From: an uncultured Pelagibacteraceae bacterium
Lineage (GTDB): Bacteria; Pseudomonadota; Alphaproteobacteria; Pelagibacterales; Pelagibacteraceae
Length of the DNA: 64,000 nt
NCBI GenBank assembly: GCA_902561765.1
Contig: CACEQR010000002.1
Location: forward strand, 1 to 64,000
Reading direction: 5' to 3'
In this document: piece by piece, positions 55,780 through 64,000 of the stretch
Layout of the letters: each line of letters starts with the position of its first letter
How positions within the stretch are numbered: position 1 is the stretch's first letter
Translations under genes and position numbers: made by a program
Notes under the pieces: model-generated
What the model saw: only the letters and a program-made list of their open reading frames with translations
The model's database searches: none
What the model was told of the DNA's origin: nothing

Positions 55780-56271
55780 ATGAACTATTTAAAATATGTC
55801 ATTGGAATAATTCTAGTTCTATCTGCTAGTAGATTTATTCCTCATCCACCAAATTTTACAAGTTTAATTGCTTTGAGCTTTTACATTCCAGTTTTTCTTG
55901 GAATAAAATTTCTACCAGCATTAATTATTGCATTTATAATCACTGATTACATTATAGGTTTTCACTCTTTAGTAATATTCACTTGGGGAAGTATTTTAAT
56001 TATTGGTTTAGTCTCAATATATTTTAAAAATACAATAAATTATAGAATATTAGGAGCGTTAACTGGAGCTCTAATCTTTTTTATAATATCGAATTTTGGA
56101 GTTTGGACATTAGGATCTTATGGTTATTCTATAAATGGATTGATTAACTGTTATATAATGGCATTACCTTTTTTTGGATATACATTGATATCAACAATTA
56201 TTTTTTCTGCACTGATTGAAACTGTTAACTGGGTATATAAAAAATATTATAAAAAAGGCTTATATAATTAG
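55780..56271 (+). CDS. DUF6580-like membrane protein, possible transporter component
   Basis: A 163-residue protein with about five membrane helices. SASRFIPHPPNFTSLIALSF at residues 19-38 is the DUF6580-type signature. The overall shape resembles substrate-binding (S) components of ECF vitamin transporters, and proteins of this group are often near cobalamin riboswitches. It lies 39 bp after the receptor with no terminator hairpin visible, so it may be under the same riboswitch. An inner-membrane step for cobalamin or precursor uptake is plausible but unproven. Confidence 0.65.
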   Translation: MNYLKYVIGIILVLSASRFIPHPPNFTSLIALSFYIPVFLGIKFLPALIIAFIITDYIIGFHSLVIFTWGSILIIGLVSIYFKNTINYRILGALTGALIFFIISNFGVWTLGSYGYSINGLINCYIMALPFFGYTLISTIIFSALIETVNWVYKKYYKKGLYN

Positions 56272-56286
56272 TGAAAATATAAAGTA

Positions 56287-57096
56287 CTACTTTTTAAAAA
56301 AATATTTCAAATAGCTTATCTCCCAACCAGCAAGTAGATGATGTCTTTTAATGAGATATTCATCAGAAAATTTGTTCTCCATTTTTCCTCGAACTGTTGT
56401 GGATAAACTTTTATATTTCAATTTCTTCACTAAATCTAAGTCTCTTTCTTGAGAGAAAATACCTACGGGTGGTGCAAAATGTTTACATTTAATATCTAAA
56501 TTTGTTTCTATTATTTTTTTTGACTCTTCGATTTCAAAATAACATTCGTCATGAGATAGTTTAGTAAATATTTTATGATTTACAGAATGAGAGCCAAATT
56601 CAAATATTTGATTTGTTGAAATTTGTTTACAATCTTTCCAATTTAAAAAATTAATTTTTAATTTATTGTTATTGAAAAAAACTTGTCCTGAATCATCTCT
56701 TCTATTGTCTATAAAACTTGTTGGTATAAAAAATACACATGGAGCATTAAATTTTAAAAGTATATCAGTGACATTTTCATAAATATTTTTAAAACCGTCA
56801 TCAAAAGACAAGCAAAAATATTTATCATTTGTTTTAAGACCCATTTTAAGTAAATTTATTGCATCATCGTATGATATAAAATCTCCATAATTTTTCATAA
56901 ATTTAATTTGTGAAGTAAAACTTTCTATTTCATCATCAAATACATGGTGCCAAAATGGGAATATTATATATTCACTCTGATGAAAAAATTTCTCAGAATT
57001 TGAATTTTTTATAAATATTGATTTTATGATATTTCTTATATTTGAATATTTACTTTCGTACTTTTTTAGTTGTTTATAAGTATTAATATTTTCCAT
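56287..57096 (-). CDS. Polysaccharide deacetylase (NodB/CE4 family)
   Basis: A 269-residue CE4-fold protein. FCLSFDDGFKN (metal/catalytic Asp pair near residues 97-98) and FGSHSVNHKIF (His-x3-His) are the two core motifs, with FAPPVGIFS near the end. It would remove acetyl groups from an N-acetyl sugar, possibly on the lipid-linked or polymer form. It is the last gene of the CDP-sugar operon and overlaps the preceding SDR by 14 bp. Confidence 0.85.
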   Translation of the reverse strand: MENINTYKQLKKYESKYSNIRNIIKSIFIKNSNSEKFFHQSEYIIFPFWHHVFDDEIESFTSQIKFMKNYGDFISYDDAINLLKMGLKTNDKYFCLSFDDGFKNIYENVTDILLKFNAPCVFFIPTSFIDNRRDDSGQVFFNNNKLKINFLNWKDCKQISTNQIFEFGSHSVNHKIFTKLSHDECYFEIEESKKIIETNLDIKCKHFAPPVGIFSQERDLDLVKKLKYKSLSTTVRGKMENKFSDEYLIKRHHLLAGWEISYLKYFFKK

Positions 57097-58024
57097 GTTT
57101 TAAATTTTTTATTTTATTTAGTGTATTGTAAATTTCATTTTTTATTGAAATTTTAGGTTTTAAATTTCTTTGTTTGATTTCATTAATTTCAAAATTATAA
57201 TTAATTTTTGTTTTTTTCATTTTATTCTCAAAATGAATTTTTGGATTTTTAAGTTTTAAGATTTTAGATTGATTTTGAAGATGTTTCATAATTTCATTTA
57301 ATGAAATAACTTTTTCAGATGCATAATTAATTATTGATTTAAAATTTTTACTTTTATTCATAAACCCTTTTTCAATAAAATTTACGAAGTCATTTACAGA
57401 TACAAAGTTTCTTGTTTCTCTTTTGCTTGATCGGATAAATATATTTTTATTTTTTACTACTTGAAGACAGAAATGATTGATGGCCAGCCTAAATAAGCTA
57501 GGGTTTAACTTTTCAATTTTTTCATGAATTCCAAAAATATTTGATAATCTTACAATATTTACATTTTTAAAATTAAATTTATTAAGTATTAAATTTTCAC
57601 ATATTATATTTCTTAATGAATAATGATTTTTTGATAATGATAGATCCGATGTTTTAGCCATAATATTTCTAGAATTTTCATAAATATGAATAGTTGAAAA
57701 ATAGATTATTTTTGTTTTCTCTTTTTTTATTTTTTTAATTATATCTAATTCACTATCTAAATACTTAATGTAACTAAAAAAATTTTTTTTACTATCCTCA
57801 AAAGATGGTCCATTTGCAATTATTATTAAGTCTACAAATTTTAGTATTTTTTTAATTTTATTTTTATCTTTTTTTTCATTGAACACTTTGACATTTTTAG
57901 AAGAACTTATTTTTTTGCGTCTGGTAGTTACATAAAAAGTGTTTTTGCGTCCAATTCCACTGGATAAAGATATTCCTAAATATCCTGTGCCTCCATAAAT
58001 TAAAATTTTCAATTTTATTTCCAC
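57083..58024 (-). CDS. SDR-family nucleotide-sugar reductase/epimerase
   Basis: A 313-residue SDR with the NAD(P) motif YGGTGYLGISL (residues 10-20) and FSTIHIYEN. The tyrosine motif NHYSLRNIICEN is unusual: Tyr is present but the expected Lys four residues on is replaced (YSLRN). This casts doubt on the exact catalytic mechanism. By position it should reduce or epimerise the CDP-4-keto-6-deoxy sugar from RfbG. It overlaps the cupin gene by 10 bp. Confidence 0.65.
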   Translation of the reverse strand: MEIKLKILIYGGTGYLGISLSSGIGRKNTFYVTTRRKKISSSKNVKVFNEKKDKNKIKKILKFVDLIIIANGPSFEDSKKNFFSYIKYLDSELDIIKKIKKEKTKIIYFSTIHIYENSRNIMAKTSDLSLSKNHYSLRNIICENLILNKFNFKNVNIVRLSNIFGIHEKIEKLNPSLFRLAINHFCLQVVKNKNIFIRSSKRETRNFVSVNDFVNFIEKGFMNKSKNFKSIINYASEKVISLNEIMKHLQNQSKILKLKNPKIHFENKMKKTKINYNFEINEIKQRNLKPKISIKNEIYNTLNKIKNLKHGKY

Positions 58025-58437
58025 ATAAATTGTTGATTTTTATTTTTTATTTCTGAAGATAACATTTTACATTTTTTATGATTAACAGTTAAGCAATTTG
58101 CTATTAAACTATTTTTATCTAGCCCCTTAAAACCATACCAAACATTTTTGGGTATTATTACTCTTGAATATTTAAATTTTTTTCCCAGATTAATTTTATC
58201 CACTTTAATTTTTTTTTTTCTATCATCAATAATCCTTAAAATAATATTTCCTTCAATTACATAAAAAAATTGTTTTGATGTTTTATTTTTTTTCCAAGCC
58301 TTAATTTTATTTTTTTTTACTTTAGAAAAATACACTTCTGAAATTTTTTTAAACTTGTTTGATACTATTGCATACTTGTAAACGTTACCCTTAGCATTAT
58401 ATTTTACATCATTTTTTAATAGTATTATTTGATCCAT
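58015..58437 (-). CDS. RmlC-like cupin, possible CDP-4-keto-6-deoxyhexose epimerase
   Basis: A 140-residue double-stranded beta-helix protein. FFYVIEGNIILRIIDD and RVIIPKNVWYGFKGL are typical cupin strands, and the size suits WxcM/RmlC-like sugar isomerases or epimerases. It lies between rfbG and an SDR, so an epimerisation of CDP-4-keto-6-deoxyglucose is a sensible guess. It overlaps both neighbours (10-13 bp). Confidence 0.6.
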   Translation of the reverse strand: MDQIILLKNDVKYNAKGNVYKYAIVSNKFKKISEVYFSKVKKNKIKAWKKNKTSKQFFYVIEGNIILRIIDDRKKKIKVDKINLGKKFKYSRVIIPKNVWYGFKGLDKNSLIANCLTVNHKKCKMLSSEIKNKNQQFMWK

Positions 58438-59522
58438 TTAATTTTTCTTTTTCTTGCTGTTTCAACATAATTTTTTATTTGATTTATAGAATAGTCAAAA
58501 TTGTTAGTTTCATTGTTGTAAAAATTTTTATACCAGAAAGTTGTACTTTCCACAGATTCTTTAAAAGAATAAACAGGCTTCCATTTTGTGAATTTGTATA
58601 TTTTTTGACAATTAAGTTTTAATAATTTTGCTTCTTTTTTAGATTTATCTTTTAAAAATGAATATTTTAAATTAGACAAATTTTTTTTAACATGTTTTAT
58701 TACTTCTATAACTTTCTTATTCTCGTACTTTTTTGGACCAATATTAAAACTTTGAAAATAAACCTTTTTTTTATTTTTAAGCAATAAAGAACCTAAATAT
58801 AAATAAGCTCCTATTGGTTCTAAAATAAATTGCCATGGTCTTGTAGAGTTGGGATTTCTAATTTTTAAAGTTTTTGACTTTGACCATTGTTTAAATAAAT
58901 CTGGCAAAATTCTATCCTGTGACCAATCCCCACCCCCTATTACGTTTCCAGCTCTTGTAATACTAATATTTACGTTTTGTTTTTTATATGATTTTAGATA
59001 CATATTTATAATTAATTCTGCGCAACTTTTTGAAGCGCTATATGGATCATTACCCATTAATATATCTGTTTCTTTATATCCTCTCTTAATTTCAATATTT
59101 TTATAAACTTTATCACTTGTAATCATAACTATAGCTTTTAATTTTTTACTTTTCTCACTTGCAATTAAAATATTTAAACTTCCTAAGCTGTTAGTCTCGA
59201 ATGTTTCTATTGGACTAGAATATGACTTTTTTACTAATGCTTGTGCAGCCAAGTGAAAAATTATCTCTGGTTGAGATATTTTCACGATTCTTGTTATTTC
59301 GTTTATATTTGATATGTCGCCAGTATATGATTTAATTTTTTTTTTTAAGTTCAAAACTTTAAATAACGATGGTGTAGTTTTTTTTTTGTTTGAAAAACCA
59401 ACTACATCAGCTCCGAGTAATATTAGCCACAAAGTGAGCCAACTGCCTTTAAAGCCTGTATGTCCAGTAATTAAAACTTTTTTGTCTTTATATATATTAT
59501 TAAATAATTTTAATTTTACCAT
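58425..59522 (-). CDS. rfbG: CDP-glucose 4,6-dehydratase
   Basis: A 365-residue SDR. GHTGFKGSWLTLW (residues 20-32), HLAAQALVKKSYSSP, ITSDKVY, DPYSASKSCAEL (YxxxK), and RAGNVIGGGDWS with DRILPD are diagnostic of CDP-glucose 4,6-dehydratase. It forms CDP-4-keto-6-deoxyglucose, the entry to dideoxy- and deoxyhexoses. It overlaps the cytidylyltransferase gene by 7 bp. Confidence 0.93.
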   Translation of the reverse strand: MVKLKLFNNIYKDKKVLITGHTGFKGSWLTLWLILLGADVVGFSNKKKTTPSLFKVLNLKKKIKSYTGDISNINEITRIVKISQPEIIFHLAAQALVKKSYSSPIETFETNSLGSLNILIASEKSKKLKAIVMITSDKVYKNIEIKRGYKETDILMGNDPYSASKSCAELIINMYLKSYKKQNVNISITRAGNVIGGGDWSQDRILPDLFKQWSKSKTLKIRNPNSTRPWQFILEPIGAYLYLGSLLLKNKKKVYFQSFNIGPKKYENKKVIEVIKHVKKNLSNLKYSFLKDKSKKEAKLLKLNCQKIYKFTKWKPVYSFKESVESTTFWYKNFYNNETNNFDYSINQIKNYVETARKRKIKWIK

Positions 59523-60232
59523 AAAGACTTATTTTTTTTCCAATAATCATTAAGCAATTGTTTATCTCTCATAGTGTCCATACATTGCCAAAAACCATTA
59601 TGTTTAAAAGCTATAAGCTCTTTTTTCTTAGTAAGGTTTTTCATCATTTCTCTCTCAAGCATTGAGTCTTTTCTAGGAATAAAATTAAAAATTTTTTTAC
59701 TGAAAACAAAAAAACCTCCATTGATCCATCCTGTATTGATTTGATTCTTTTCATCAAAATTTGAGACCAAATTTCTATTTAATTTTAATTCTCCAAATCT
59801 AGCAGGAGGTCTTACAGCAGTAACAGTTGCGATTTTATTATGTTTTAAATGAAAATTTATTAATTTATTTATACTTACATTTGATACACCATCCCCATAT
59901 GTTAGTAAAAAAAATTTATCTTGTATTAATCTATCTTTTATAAGTGATAACCTTTTGGCTGTTAATGTTTTCTTGCCTGTATCTACAAGTTCTATATTCC
60001 ATTTTTCTTTAAATTTAGTTTTTTTAAAATAATTAACAATAAATTTTTTCTTATAACCAAGAGCTAAAATAAAATTTTTAAATCCATATTTATAATAAAT
60101 TCTCATAATATGAATCAAAATTGGCAAATTTCCTATTTTTACCATTGGCTTTGGTTTTATTCTTGTTTCTTCAACTAATCTTGAACCTAATCCACCGCAT
60201 AAAATTACTACTTTTGTATTTTTAATTTTCAT
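59516..60232 (-). CDS. rfbF: Glucose-1-phosphate cytidylyltransferase
   Basis: A 238-residue nucleotidyltransferase. VILCGGLGSRLVEETRIKPKP (with GGxGxRL) and MVKIGNLPIL are the CTP/sugar-phosphate site, and FLLTYGDGVSN follows. It makes CDP-glucose for RfbG. It is the first gene of a five-gene minus-strand operon and has a candidate promoter upstream at 60296-60323. Confidence 0.93.
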   Translation of the reverse strand: MKIKNTKVVILCGGLGSRLVEETRIKPKPMVKIGNLPILIHIMRIYYKYGFKNFILALGYKKKFIVNYFKKTKFKEKWNIELVDTGKKTLTAKRLSLIKDRLIQDKFFLLTYGDGVSNVSINKLINFHLKHNKIATVTAVRPPARFGELKLNRNLVSNFDEKNQINTGWINGGFFVFSKKIFNFIPRKDSMLEREMMKNLTKKKELIAFKHNGFWQCMDTMRDKQLLNDYWKKNKSLW

Positions 60233-60295
60233 AAAGAATTATAAAAAATTACTAATCTATTTTTAATTTGTTTTAAAATAAATTTTTGTAATTAT

Positions 60296-60323
60296 ATTAT
60301 ACCTGTTTTCGTTAAAGTGACCA
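60296..60323 (-). promoter_or_regulatory. Candidate promoter of the rfbF operon
   Basis: On the minus strand TGGTCA (60318-60323) and TATAAT (60296-60301) are 16 bp apart, in the 135-bp gap between the upstream gene and rfbF. The -10 is perfect and a second TATAAT overlaps it. The leader would be about 57 nt. Nothing else recognisable is in the gap. Confidence 0.45.
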
Positions 60324-60367
60324 TATAAACTAAAAGGATAATAATTTAATATTAAAAAACTTTGATT

Positions 60368-61690
60368 TCATACAATCTGTAAACTTTTAAAATTATAATT
60401 ATCACTTCCAAACTGAATCATATTTTTTTTATTTGTTCTTTTGTATATATAAGAATTATATTTTTTCTTTGTTTCTAAACTTGAAAATATATTATTATTA
60501 TAAATATCAAGAATGGGATTAATAGGTATATGAAATACTTTAAATTTTTTGTCTAAAAGTTCAATTACAGCGGACGTAGGTCCAATAAAAATACAAATAT
60601 TTTTTTTAAATTTTCCTTTAAATTTTAAATTTTTTTTTGTGATTAAATTATTAATTTCTTTTATTAAGTTTTTATGGATTGGTGAATTATTCATCGCTGG
60701 ATGATTTCTTACTTTTAATTTTGAAATTAAAATTAAATTTTGAGATTTTGAAAAAATATCAAAATCATTTATTATTTTATTAACATTTTTTATATTTATA
60801 GGTAAAAAAATTGAACCTGAAATTCCCTTGTCTATTTTTTTTTTAAACCTTAAAGAGTCGATAACAACAATCTCACTTTTATTCCATCCTAAAAATTTTA
60901 TTAGAACTTTTTTTTGCTCTTGGCTTGATACATAAATTTTTTGAGGAGAACCTTTTCGCTTTACTAGGTTAGTGGGAAGAGCGGGTAAAATCGAATGGAC
61001 TATCCCATGTGTTTTTATTTTTTTATCTAACTTGCTCATTACAAAATTTTGAAAAGGTTGTCCTTCATATGGCATTATTATTTTTTGAATATTATTTTTT
61101 TTAACTACAGAGTCTATTTTATCATAAATTTTTTCAGCAAATATTGTTTGTGATGAAACATAATGGATAAATTTTCTTAAATTAAATTGATAAATAAATA
61201 AAGATTGAGTCAAAATTTTAAGTAAAAAAAATATACTTCTTCCTCTCTTTTTTTTATAAAATAAAATTACATTTTTTGGAATAATGCTAGGCTTAACTTC
61301 ATCTAAATATATTACAAAAAATAAAGATTTTTTATGTGATTCAGAATTAGCATTTAACAGTTTGTCTGAAAAATTATTATTTTTAAAATCTTTTTTTTTT
61401 CCCCAAGAAATAAATAAACTTTTATAGTTTTTTTGATTTCCATTATATATTTTATAATTGTAATACGAAGATATTGCTAAAATATGAAAAAAGATAATTT
61501 TAATATTTTCTAAGTTTAATAATTTATTGTCTATCCATTTAATTAATTTGGTATTACCGGGATTCAAACCAAAGCTTGGAATATAACAAAAACTACTTTT
61601 ACTAATATCAATATCTAAATTTGATAGTCTATTAAAATATTTTTTTACTTTTTGAATTAAGTACTTCTGTTTTGCTCCAATATTATCCAT
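60368..61690 (-). CDS. Hypothetical surface-glycan protein, possible GT-B-like transferase
   Basis: A 440-residue soluble protein I do not recognise with certainty. It has IIMPYEGQPFQNFVMSKL (about residues 205-222), HGIVHSILPALP, and near the end CIFIGPTSAVIELLDKKF, a pattern like the second domain of GT-B or capsule-type transferases (glycine-rich loop and acceptor glutamate). There is no signal peptide or membrane helix. It sits between an SDR gene and the CDP-glucose operon and is probably a glycan enzyme. Confidence 0.5.
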   Translation of the reverse strand: MDNIGAKQKYLIQKVKKYFNRLSNLDIDISKSSFCYIPSFGLNPGNTKLIKWIDNKLLNLENIKIIFFHILAISSYYNYKIYNGNQKNYKSLFISWGKKKDFKNNNFSDKLLNANSESHKKSLFFVIYLDEVKPSIIPKNVILFYKKKRGRSIFFLLKILTQSLFIYQFNLRKFIHYVSSQTIFAEKIYDKIDSVVKKNNIQKIIMPYEGQPFQNFVMSKLDKKIKTHGIVHSILPALPTNLVKRKGSPQKIYVSSQEQKKVLIKFLGWNKSEIVVIDSLRFKKKIDKGISGSIFLPINIKNVNKIINDFDIFSKSQNLILISKLKVRNHPAMNNSPIHKNLIKEINNLITKKNLKFKGKFKKNICIFIGPTSAVIELLDKKFKVFHIPINPILDIYNNNIFSSLETKKKYNSYIYKRTNKKNMIQFGSDNYNFKSLQIV

Positions 61691-61696
61691 TAAACT

Positions 61697-62599
61697 TTAT
61701 ATTAATTTCAAAAATTGATTTAATCCAACTTCGATAGGTATAAATTTATGCTTAAATATTTTAACTAATTTTTTTGTATCACCAACAGAATTCTGTTGAT
61801 CACCTCTAGTTGATCTGTATTTAATTATTTTTGTGCCTGGAACAAGTTTTTTAATTAATATCAATAAATTTTTTACGGAAGTAGCTTTACCAGTACATAA
61901 ATTTATTGTTTCATTGTTTATATTTTTTTTTAGTGATTTAATCCAAATATCAACAACATCATCAATATAAATAAAATCTCTTATTCTTTTAAATGATCCT
62001 TTGACAATAATTTTTTTGCTTTTAATAGCTTGTGCTAAATAAATACTTACCATTCCTTGACGAAGATTATTAAGATCTTGACCAGGACCATAAACATTAA
62101 ACATCCTAAAAGTTATATAATTTAATTTTTTTGAAAATATTTTAAGATAATTTTCAGACGCAAGTTTGCTTACTCCATAACACGATTTAGGTTTAGGCTC
62201 TAAATTTTCATCATATTTTTTATTTTTTAAATCACCATAAACAGACATTGAGCTTGCATAAATTATTTTTTTTGCCTTACATTTTATTCCATATTTGATT
62301 AAATTTAATGTTGATATTGTGTTTTTTTTTAAATCTCCAACTGGATCATCAAAACTGACATCTCCTGAGGATTGTCCAGCCAAGTGTAAAATATAGTCAC
62401 ATTTAGGTAATTTTTTAAAATTTTTATAATCTGACAAATCAAATTTAAAAAATTTAATTTTTCTTGAAACTTGATTTTTTCCTGTTGATAAATCATCTAC
62501 ACCAAAAACAATAAAATTTTTGCTAAGCAATTTCTTACAAATTTTTGATCCGATAAAGCCAGCAACTCCGGTAATTAAAATTCTATCTTTTTTTTTCAT
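61697..62599 (-). CDS. NAD-dependent nucleotide-sugar epimerase/dehydratase
   Basis: A 300-residue extended SDR. ITGVAGFIGSKIC (residues 8-20), HLAGQSSGDVSFDDP, YASSMSVYGD, KSCYGVSKLASEN (YxxxK) and FRMFNVYGPGQ are typical of the UDP-glucose/galactose 4-epimerase family. IRDFIYIDDVVD also matches. The actual sugar is unknown. It overlaps kdsB by 17 bp and is 6 bp from the preceding hypothetical. Confidence 0.85.
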   Translation of the reverse strand: MKKKDRILITGVAGFIGSKICKKLLSKNFIVFGVDDLSTGKNQVSRKIKFFKFDLSDYKNFKKLPKCDYILHLAGQSSGDVSFDDPVGDLKKNTISTLNLIKYGIKCKAKKIIYASSMSVYGDLKNKKYDENLEPKPKSCYGVSKLASENYLKIFSKKLNYITFRMFNVYGPGQDLNNLRQGMVSIYLAQAIKSKKIIVKGSFKRIRDFIYIDDVVDIWIKSLKKNINNETINLCTGKATSVKNLLILIKKLVPGTKIIKYRSTRGDQQNSVGDTKKLVKIFKHKFIPIEVGLNQFLKLI

Positions 62600-63323
62600 T
62601 TAAAATTTTTTCCACTTTTACTTTGTCCGAAGGTTCATCTACTGCCACAGCAGAATTAGAAACTTTAACCATTTTAATTTTAATTCCCATTTCAAAAAAA
62701 CGTAAAATTTCAATATCTTCTATTTTTTCTAAAACAGATTTTCTTTTAAAACTCTTGAATTTTTTTAGTTCCGATTTATTAAACCCATAAATACAAACTT
62801 GTTTCAAGTAATTTACTTTGCTATCTTTTTTTTTTATTTTTGTAACTGGTACTGGATTTCGTGAAATATAAATAAGTTCTTTTTTTTCATTAATAACCAC
62901 TTTTGGTATTGTTCTTCTAATAGCTTTTTCATCTTTTCTTAGATTGGTATATGCACATAGAACATTATTAAAATTTTTTTTTTTTTCCCTTATTACTTTC
63001 ATTATATCTTTTGGATTGATCAATGGTTCATCTCCCTGGACATTAATAATTATATTTGCTTTTACCTTTAAACTAGCCTCTGCAACACGATCTGTGCCAG
63101 TTAAATTTTTTTTAGATGTCATGATATATTTAAACCCATACTCTTTTACGATAGATGATATTCTGTGATCATCTGTAGCAACAAACACATTTTCCTTACC
63201 TATAGCTTTAGAGCATTTCCTGGCAACCCTAATTACAAGTGGAACTTTATTAATTTTAATTAAAGGTTTTCCCTCATATCTTGAAGATCCAAATCTTGCA
63301 GGAATAATTATAACTGATTTCAT
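62583..63323 (-). CDS. kdsB: CMP-KDO synthetase (3-deoxy-manno-octulosonate cytidylyltransferase)
   Basis: About 246 residues from the ATG at 63321-63323; a longer start at 63344 is less likely. IIPARFGSSRYEGKPL, VATDD, SGTDRVAEA-type (TGTDRVAEAS) and INVQGDEPLI are CMP-KDO synthetase motifs. It activates KDO for LPS inner core. Other CMP-sugar transferases of the same family are possible. It lies in the island rather than beside other lpx/kds genes. Confidence 0.82.
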   Translation of the reverse strand: MKSVIIIPARFGSSRYEGKPLIKINKVPLVIRVARKCSKAIGKENVFVATDDHRISSIVKEYGFKYIMTSKKNLTGTDRVAEASLKVKANIIINVQGDEPLINPKDIMKVIREKKKNFNNVLCAYTNLRKDEKAIRRTIPKVVINEKKELIYISRNPVPVTKIKKKDSKVNYLKQVCIYGFNKSELKKFKSFKRKSVLEKIEDIEILRFFEMGIKIKMVKVSNSAVAVDEPSDKVKVEKILNEKKR

Positions 63324-63380
63324 TTTGAATGGCTTACAATACAATTTAATTCAAAAATATAAACAAATTATTTTTTGCAA

Positions 63381-64000
63381 CTATTTTTTCAATACAATTC
63401 TAAAATGATTTGAATAGCCTTTATTATCGAAGATATCTTGATATGATAAAAACTTATTTATATTCTTTTCATTTAAACTGATTTGATACTTATCTCTAAA
63501 ATAAGCAAATATATCTGCTAAGTCTAGACCAAATGTTTTAAGGTAGACTATTTTAAATTTATTTTTCATATAGCGTGCTATAGTTTCACTATTAAAATAA
63601 GTAAGATGAAATGGAGCTGTACAAAGATTAGATTCAGATCCTAAAACATCGAAACCTAATGAGTTTTTATTTGGAGAGTAAATAAAAATTAGTCCATTTT
63701 TTTTTAAAAGATATCTAATTTTGCCAAGTAACTGCATTGGATTTTCAACATGTTCCAAAACATCATACAATGTAATTACATCAAATTTTTTATTAATTTT
63801 ATTTAATTCTGAATAAGTTTTTATATTATATTTTTCCTCAACAAATTTTGATAATTTATTACTAAAGTCAAAAGCGTTCACATTAAAATATTTTTGGGCA
63901 AAATTTACAAACTCTCCAGTTCCACAACCAAAATCTAAAAGATTCCCTCTTTTTTTAAAATTTTTAATGAATTTAATTCTTTCATTTCCAAATTTTTTTA
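63381..64000 (-). CDS. Class I SAM-dependent methyltransferase, N-terminus outside the window
   Basis: The frame is open from the window edge to the stop at 63381 (over 205 residues). Although a GTG at 63879-63881 could start a shorter reading, the upstream codons encode the SAM-binding motif LLDFGCGTGEF, which is required for function. Later DVITLYDVLEHVENP and LKKNGLIFIYSPN are motif IV-VI of the family. It probably methylates a glycan or lipid. The true start is past 64000. Confidence 0.85.
   Translation of the reverse strand, partial: KKFGNERIKFIKNFKKRGNLLDFGCGTGEFVNFAQKYFNVNAFDFSNKLSKFVEEKYNIKTYSELNKINKKFDVITLYDVLEHVENPMQLLGKIRYLLKKNGLIFIYSPNKNSLGFDVLGSESNLCTAPFHLTYFNSETIARYMKNKFKIVYLKTFGLDLADIFAYFRDKYQISLNEKNINKFLSYQDIFDNKGYSNHFRIVLKK

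Noticed and set aside
63381-63881. GTG-started 166-residue methyltransferase
   Set aside because: The upstream codons to the window edge stay open and encode the SAM-binding motif LLDFGCGTGEF, so the real gene is longer and cut by the window end.
1-64000. CRISPR arrays, insertion sequences, prophage integrases or transposases
   Set aside because: No direct-repeat/spacer array, terminal inverted repeats or recombinase-like proteins were noticed on either strand; the only tandem repeat is the 10-bp unit at 11,666.

Overview
The window is about 64 kb of very AT-rich alphaproteobacterial DNA and looks like SAR11 (Candidatus Pelagibacter). The support is its tiny intergenic gaps, the streamlined gene set, the run tolQRAB-pal-cpoB-tilS-ftsH-folP-glmM, the alphaproteobacterial TrcR/DUF1013 gene, the split transhydrogenase pntAA/pntAB/pntB, and a 5S rRNA gene separated from 16S/23S by a large surface-polysaccharide island. 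That last layout is the known position of hypervariable region 2 (HVR2) in SAR11. The assignment is inference; no database was searched.

Region 1 (1-34,051) is core genome. Positions 1-5,249 hold the start of a probable xseB, a Sua5 gene broken into three reading-frame segments at two poly-A tracts, an ABC exporter, a sulfotransferase-like protein, tRNA-Arg, rluD and rpoH. Positions 5,246-21,373 are one long minus-strand series: a coiled-coil protein, zapA, fau, ymdB, yebC, a phage-type RuvC homologue, the Tol-Pal envelope system, tilS, ftsH, folP, glmM, thiD and purA. Positions 21,427-29,661 are plus-strand: central carbon genes (tkt, gap, pgk, class I fba), thiE, efp, suhB, rpmE, trcR, rpsU and initiator tRNA. 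Positions 29,674-34,051 are minus-strand: 5S rRNA, rpmJ, the transhydrogenase genes, a transaldolase-like gene and a gmhA-like gene.

Region 2 (34,052-64,000) is almost entirely surface-glycan genes. It contains an acetamidino-sugar module (WbpG/HisH/HisF type), a Wzz-like protein, a WecA/WbpL-like initiating transferase, two O-antigen ligase/polymerase-like membrane proteins, and a UDP-L-QuiNAc/L-FucNAc type module with a WbuB-like transferase. A 2OG-Fe(II) oxygenase sits inside that last module. Further along are further glycosyltransferases, a DegT-like and a FemAB/GNAT-like protein, a CDP-6-deoxyhexose module (rfbF, rfbG, cupin, SDR, deacetylase), kdsB, and a methyltransferase cut by the window end.

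Inside the island is a compact cobalamin cassette: a B12-binding-type radical SAM protein, a cobalamin riboswitch, a BtuB-like TonB-dependent receptor and a DUF6580-like membrane protein. For a streamlined SAR11-type genome this is the most unexpected content. Other points worth a second look are the doubly frameshifted Sua5, a perfect 4 x 10 bp tandem repeat upstream of ftsH, rpsU with no ATG where the family start falls on an AUU codon, and the island HisF homologue with Asn where HisF normally has its catalytic Asp.
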